Source: an uncultured Clostridiaceae bacterium (GTDB taxonomy: Bacteria > Bacillota > Clostridia > Lachnospirales > Lachnospiraceae). From it: a stretch of 36,490 nucleotides of DNA. The notes under the pieces were generated by a model. It did no database searches, had not been told where the DNA came from, and saw only the letters and a list, made by a program, of their open reading frames with translations. This document shows, one piece after another, positions 33,033-36,490 of the stretch. Numbering within the stretch: position 1 is the first letter of the stretch; the number at the start of each line of letters is the position of its first letter. Made by a program: the position numbers and the translations under genes. The stretch is from positions 1-36,490 of the forward strand of contig CAUCBQ010000004.1 of NCBI GenBank assembly GCA_958441075.1, written 5' to 3'.

Positions 33033-33370
33033 GGGGTTGTACTGGTTTCGACGGGGGTCATGCAGCTGGTGAAGCTATCCCCATGCGATGGGTTAAATGG
33101 CAAAAATAAATATAAACGCTAACGACGAATTAGCAATCGCTGCCTAATGGCAGCTGTCAGACTTAGAGCACCCGCACTTTAAGACCCTGGCATCGACTAT
33201 GTGGGAAACGACGTATGCAAAGCTTTGAGCATATGGGCGTATGATGAAGCTACTGAAACCATCCGGGTGTCCTTTCTCTGATGGCAGAGGGAATGTCAAA
33301 TAAAGGACTATGATAGTAGAAGAACAGGGAATTGATTTTCGGACAGGGGTTCGATTCCCCTCAGCTCCAC
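33033..33370 (+). ncRNA. ssrA: Transfer-messenger RNA (tmRNA)
   Basis: The 5' end GGGGTTGTACTGGTTTCGACGGGG pairs with the 3' CAGCTCC of the tRNA-like half (GGGGTTG/CAGCTCC), and a T arm GACAGGGGTTCGATTCCCCT is present (landmarks only). The tag-coding frame begins with GCA at 33100 and reads AKININANDELAIAA before TAA at 33145-33147, so the degradation tag ends in the usual hydrophobic LAIAA. It frees stalled ribosomes together with SmpB, encoded 2 kb downstream. Confidence 0.97.
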
Positions 33371-33376
33371 TTTTTA

Positions 33377-33427
33377 AAAACCGCGTAAATGCTGGAAAAG
33401 CCAGTGTTTATGCGGTTTTTTCGTGGT
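33377..33427 (+). terminator. tmRNA terminator
   Basis: A long stem AACCGCGTAAATGCTGG/CCAGTGTTTATGCGGTT with loop AAAAG is followed by TTTTTT. It starts 8 bases after the tmRNA. Confidence 0.95.
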
Positions 33428-33701
33428 TTGATGGGGTAAGGACAGGAAGCCCATTCATAAACTTCTTACACTCTGTTCATAATTCTGTTACAGATTGATC
33501 AAACTCTCTTCACGTTTGATTTCTATACTGAATGTTGTAAAGAGTTAATGCTATTAAACTTTTTTTCATAATACTCGGCCGACTGGAATGAACTTCCGTC
33601 GGCCTCCTCCTTTTTAATGAATATCTGTCCGTTTTTAATTGTCTGATTATTCATCTATTTTATTTCAAATTAAACATCTTTATTTTTTTATAAAAAAACA
33701 C
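33428..33701 (+). other. AT-rich intergenic stretch with an orphan terminator-like hairpin
   Basis: No convincing gene is seen. It contains a strong hairpin GGCCGAC-GGAA/TTCC-GTCGGCC (33577-33583 with 33598-33604) followed by TCCTCCTTTTT, which looks like a plus-strand terminator although no gene lies just upstream (tmRNA already has one). The rest is AT-rich and featureless. Confidence 0.5.
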
Positions 33702-33730
33702 TGGACAAATCAAAAAACTCATGATAGACT
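33702..33730 (+). promoter_or_regulatory. tRNA-Glu promoter
   Basis: TGGACA, a 17-base spacer and TAGACT lie 31 bases before the tRNA 5' end. Confidence 0.6.
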
Positions 33731-33761
33731 ATACGAGTTCTCAGCGATGAGCAAAAAGAAC

Positions 33762-33833
33762 GGCCTGATGGTCAAGCGGTCAAGACGACGCCCTCTCACG
33801 GCGTAAACCCGGGTTCGATTCCCGGTCAGGTCA
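33762..33833 (+). tRNA. tRNA-Glu (anticodon CTC)
   Basis: The acceptor stem GGCCTGA/TCAGGTC, anticodon stem ACGCC/GGCGT with loop CTCTCAC (anticodon CTC) and T arm CCGGG-TTCGATT-CCCGG are present. CCA is not encoded. It reads GAG and supplements the usual UUC-type tRNA-Glu. Confidence 0.95.
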
Positions 33834-33839
33834 TTTAAG

Positions 33840-33869
33840 CAAGCAGTGGTATCCGCTGCTTGTTTTTTT
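33840..33869 (+). terminator. tRNA-Glu terminator, directly ahead of the MATE gene
   Basis: The stem CAAGCAG-t-GG/CC-g-CTGCTTG (33840-33862) is followed by seven T (33863-33869). The MATE start codon is only 20 bases further on. Confidence 0.9.
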
Positions 33870-33888
33870 GTGCCGAGAGGAGAATACG

Positions 33889-35256
33889 ATGATAAACTGT
33901 AAAAAAAGAAAATATAACAGCCAGGAAATATTTGAACATCTGCCGGTATTAAAGGCTCTCCGGATCATGGCCATTCCAACGGTTATGAGCCAGATTATTG
34001 TCCTGATTTACAATATGGCCGATACCTTTTATGTAGGACGTGCCAATAACCCCTATATGGTAGCCGGAGCTTCCCTGATTCTCCCGGTTTTTAATATCTG
34101 TCTGGCCCTTGCAGGACTGGCAGGAATCGGAGGCGGAACTCTCATTTCCAGACTTTTAGGAGAAAACAGAATCGATGAGGCCAAAAAGGTCAGTTCCTTC
34201 AGCATCTGGCTCTCTGTATTAGTTGCTGCTCTTTTCTCTCTGGGTATGGCAGTCTTTATGCATCCCATCCTTATGCTTTTGGGCGCAGGCGAAAACACCT
34301 ATCGGTATGCGATGCAATATTCCTTCTGCGTGATCATTATCGGAGGAATCCCTACCGTGCTCTCTAATGTACTGAGCAATCTGCTGCGCAGCATCGGTGT
34401 ATCAAAAGAAGCGGGCTTTGGCATAATGATGGGCGGGCTGCTCAATATTATCCTGGACCCTGTTTTTATGTTTCTTCTGCTTCCTGAGGGCTTTGAACTT
34501 CTGGGAGCAGGAATCGCTACCTGCCTGTCCAATATTTTATCTTGCATTTATTTTTTCCGGATTATATTCAAACTCCGCAGCCACAGTGTAATTACCTTCA
34601 GCTTCAACGAAGGCCTTCCGGAATCCAAAAGCATCAGCGCTGTTTTTAATGTAGGAATCCCTTCTGCCATTACAACGCTTCTTTTTGATCTTGATTATGT
34701 GGTCATTGACAAACTCATGGTGGCATATGGCGATATCTCTCTGGCAGCCATTGGAATTGTCCTCAAAGCAGAACGTCTTCCTCTAAATATAGGCATCGGA
34801 ATTTGTCAGGGCATGCTTCCCATCGTGGCTTACAACTATTCCTCTGGAAATCACAAAAGGATGCACGATACCATCCGCTACTCTGCAATTACAGGACTGA
34901 TCACAGCGGCAGCCAGCATTTTTATGTATGAGCTGTCGGCCACGAATATTTTAAAACTTTTTATAAACGATCCCCAGACCGTTGCTCTCGGCACAGATTT
35001 TCTGCGAATCCGTTGTCTGGCTACTCCTTTTATGTTTATAAGTTTTTTCACAGTCCATCTTTTCCAGGCATTCGGCCAGGGAGACAAAGCTCTGTTTCTG
35101 GGCGTGATGCGCTGGTGTGCCTTTAACATTCCTATGTTATTCCTGTTAAATGTTTTCTTTGGCATGTACGGAATTGTCTGGTCCCAAATCACAGCGGATG
35201 TACTCACCGTTGCCTTATCTCTGTGGGTATACAAAAAAAATTTAAAACATCTGTAA
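33889..35256 (+). CDS. MATE family multidrug/Na+ antiporter
   Basis: The product is 455 residues with about 12 membrane segments in two MatE halves (N half from LKALRIMAIPTVMSQIIVLI; C half from FNVGIPSAITTLLFDLDYVV). MNMADTFYVGR-like residues (NMADTFYVGRA) and GGGTLISRLLGE are typical. MATE proteins export cationic drugs or metabolites using a sodium or proton gradient. The ATG at 33889 has AGAGGAG 6 bases upstream; the longer frame starts with TTG inside the tRNA terminator tail. There is no space for a separate promoter between that terminator and the start, so expression probably relies on read-through from the tRNA-Glu promoter. Confidence 0.9.
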   Translation: MINCKKRKYNSQEIFEHLPVLKALRIMAIPTVMSQIIVLIYNMADTFYVGRANNPYMVAGASLILPVFNICLALAGLAGIGGGTLISRLLGENRIDEAKKVSSFSIWLSVLVAALFSLGMAVFMHPILMLLGAGENTYRYAMQYSFCVIIIGGIPTVLSNVLSNLLRSIGVSKEAGFGIMMGGLLNIILDPVFMFLLLPEGFELLGAGIATCLSNILSCIYFFRIIFKLRSHSVITFSFNEGLPESKSISAVFNVGIPSAITTLLFDLDYVVIDKLMVAYGDISLAAIGIVLKAERLPLNIGIGICQGMLPIVAYNYSSGNHKRMHDTIRYSAITGLITAAASIFMYELSATNILKLFINDPQTVALGTDFLRIRCLATPFMFISFFTVHLFQAFGQGDKALFLGVMRWCAFNIPMLFLLNVFFGMYGIVWSQITADVLTVALSLWVYKKNLKHL

Positions 35257-35261
35257 AATAC

Positions 35262-35310
35262 AAAACCGTACAGCTATCCGAAACATAAAATTCCGGGGCT
35301 GTACGGTTTT
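35262..35310. terminator. Bidirectional terminator between MATE gene and smpB
   Basis: A perfect 13-bp stem AAAACCGTACAGC/GCTGTACGGTTTT (35262-35274 with 35298-35310) has A/T flanks on both sides and serves the convergent ends of the MATE gene and smpB. Confidence 0.85.
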
Positions 35311-35334
35311 ATCTGCATGGCGCTTCTTGTCTGT

Positions 35335-35799
35335 TTAATACAGATTCCGCACCTTGAACTCCTTTTCCAGTTCTCTGCGCTGATCTTTTTTAGCAATATC
35401 CGCCCTCTTATCGTAAAGCTTCTTTCCTCTTGCCAGTCCGATCTCCACCTTTACCAGGCTTCCCTTAAAGTAAACCTGAAGCGGCATCAGAGTATATCCC
35501 TTTTCGGATATCTTTCCATTCAGCTTCATAATTTCTGATTTATGAAGAAGGAGACGGCGGGTCCGCAAAGGGTCCTTATTAAAAATATTCCCCTTTTCAT
35601 AAGGGCTGATATGCATTCCGTAAATATAAACCTGTCCCTTTTCGATTTTTACAAAGGCTTCCTTCACACTGCATTTTCCCATACGGATGGATTTGACCTC
35701 TGTACCAAAAAGTTCAATTCCCGCCTCATATTTATCATCAATAAAATAATCATGATATGCTTTTTTATTATTCGCTACCAGCTTGATCCGATCTTTCAC
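35335..35799 (-). CDS. smpB: SsrA-binding protein SmpB
   Basis: The product is 154 residues, the usual length. Family landmarks: NNKKAYHDYFIDDKYEAGI at the start, GTEVKSIRMGKCSVKEAFV, and the C-terminal basic tail KKLYDKRADIAKKDQRRELE that reaches into the decoding site. It binds tmRNA (encoded 2 kb upstream on the other strand) and brings it to stalled ribosomes. The start is GTG with GGGAGG 6 bases before it. It follows rnr on the same strand, a conserved pairing in Firmicutes. Confidence 0.98.
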   Translation of the reverse strand: MKDRIKLVANNKKAYHDYFIDDKYEAGIELFGTEVKSIRMGKCSVKEAFVKIEKGQVYIYGMHISPYEKGNIFNKDPLRTRRLLLHKSEIMKLNGKISEKGYTLMPLQVYFKGSLVKVEIGLARGKKLYDKRADIAKKDQRRELEKEFKVRNLY

Positions 35800-35893
35800 C
35801 GTTTACCTCCCTCTGCCCTTTTCTGCTCAGACAGATGACATTATAATACCACAGGCCTGCAGTGAAGTAAAGAAATTGTTGCACCTTTAAATT

Positions 35894-36490
35894 TTACAGC
35901 ACCCCATTCTCTTCTTCCATTGCCAGATCACGATCCAGTACAAAATCTACAGTCCGAAGCATCCGGTCCGTACCTGCCACAATCACACGCACCGATTGTC
36001 CCAAACTGTATGTTTTCTTTGTCAGTTCCCCTGTAAGCTCATAACGGCTCTCATCAAAAATATAGTAATCATCCCTAAGCTCGCTGATATGAACCAGCCC
36101 CTCTACCGTATTGGGAAGCTCTACATAAAAACCCCAGTTAGAAACGCCGGAAATCACTCCCTCAAAGGTTTCTCCTATATGCTTTGCCATATACTCACAT
36201 TTCTTTAATTTCTCTGTTTCCCGCTCTGCTTCCTCTGCACGGCGTTCCAGAGCAGAAGTCTGGACTGCTATCTGGGGAAGAATATGCTCATAATGCTCCC
36301 GTCTCCTTTCCTTCAGTCCTCCGCAAATGGTTTCTTTGATAATACGATGGATCTGAAGATCCGGATATCGCCGGATAGGAGAGGTAAAATGGGTATAAAA
36401 TCGGGCTGCCAGGCCAAAATGACCGGAGCACTCTGTTGTATACTTTGCCTGTTTCATAGACCGGAGTGTCAGCCTTGCCAAAAGAGGCTC
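35894..36490 (-). CDS. rnr: Ribonuclease R, C-terminal part (cut by window edge)
   Basis: The frame is open to the window end and encodes the last 198 residues. It begins inside the RNB catalytic domain (EPLLARLTLRSMKQAKY, then GLAARFYTHFTSPIRRYPD, the conserved TSPIRRY motif) and ends with an S1 RNA-binding domain (GETFEGVISGVSNWGFYVEL, LVHISEL). The catalytic aspartates lie off the window. RNase R degrades structured RNA and also the defective messages released by tmRNA; smpB follows 94 bases downstream. There is no basic C-terminal tail after the S1 domain. Confidence 0.95.
   Translation of the reverse strand, partial: EPLLARLTLRSMKQAKYTTECSGHFGLAARFYTHFTSPIRRYPDLQIHRIIKETICGGLKERRREHYEHILPQIAVQTSALERRAEEAERETEKLKKCEYMAKHIGETFEGVISGVSNWGFYVELPNTVEGLVHISELRDDYYIFDESRYELTGELTKKTYSLGQSVRVIVAGTDRMLRTVDFVLDRDLAMEEENGVL

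Noticed and set aside
33310..33498. Small open frame over the tmRNA 3' end
   Set aside because: It lies inside tmRNA and its terminator and has no ribosome site.
1..36490. CRISPR arrays, insertion sequences, prophage or plasmid functions
   Set aside because: No repeat-spacer pattern, transposase, integrase or replication gene was seen on either strand.

Overview
The window comes from a low-to-moderate GC Firmicute, most likely a gut clostridium of the Lachnospiraceae type. The evidence is a SpoVB-like flippase, strong GGAGG ribosome sites, tmRNA with smpB and rnr nearby, a THF riboswitch ahead of folT, YesM/YesN-type two-component pairs, and small secreted families (DUF6612, DUF6583) that I associate with Lachnospiraceae. 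The window is ordinary chromosome. I see no insertion sequence, prophage, CRISPR array or transfer gene.

Left part (1-9600, all minus strand): a partial FliB-type lysine methylase; a TetM-like ribosomal-protection GTPase fused to a C-terminal YacP/Rae1-type NYN nuclease (the most unusual protein here); an SseB-domain protein; a DUF6612 secreted protein; and a tight operon iscS-iscU-mnmA-lipoprotein amidase. The iscS promoter overlaps a perfect 12-bp inverted repeat. A SpoVB-like flippase points the other way (9675-11186).

Middle part (11239-20625, minus strand): a carbohydrate ABC importer operon in the order binding lipoprotein, two permeases, ATPase, TIM-barrel isomerase, YesM-type kinase, membrane-anchored binding-protein homologue, YesN-type regulator, MgtC-like protein. 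A direct repeat just upstream of the first promoter is a candidate regulator site. Then come folT with a THF riboswitch and a second TIM-barrel isomerase behind it, and an HPr-like protein that lacks the active histidine.

Right part (23223-36490): a second regulator/kinase pair on the plus strand without a transporter; a MerR regulator with two C-terminal membrane segments and a self-overlapping operator in a 19-bp promoter spacer; two tRNA-Leu genes (anticodons AAG and CAG); a four-gene ABC-2 exporter operon with a DUF6583-like protein; tmRNA; tRNA-Glu(CUC) with a MATE transporter directly behind its terminator; smpB; and the C-terminal third of RNase R at the edge.

Start codons were set from ribosome-binding sites, so several genes are shorter than the longest open frame. 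Functions rest on motif recognition by eye. No database search was run.
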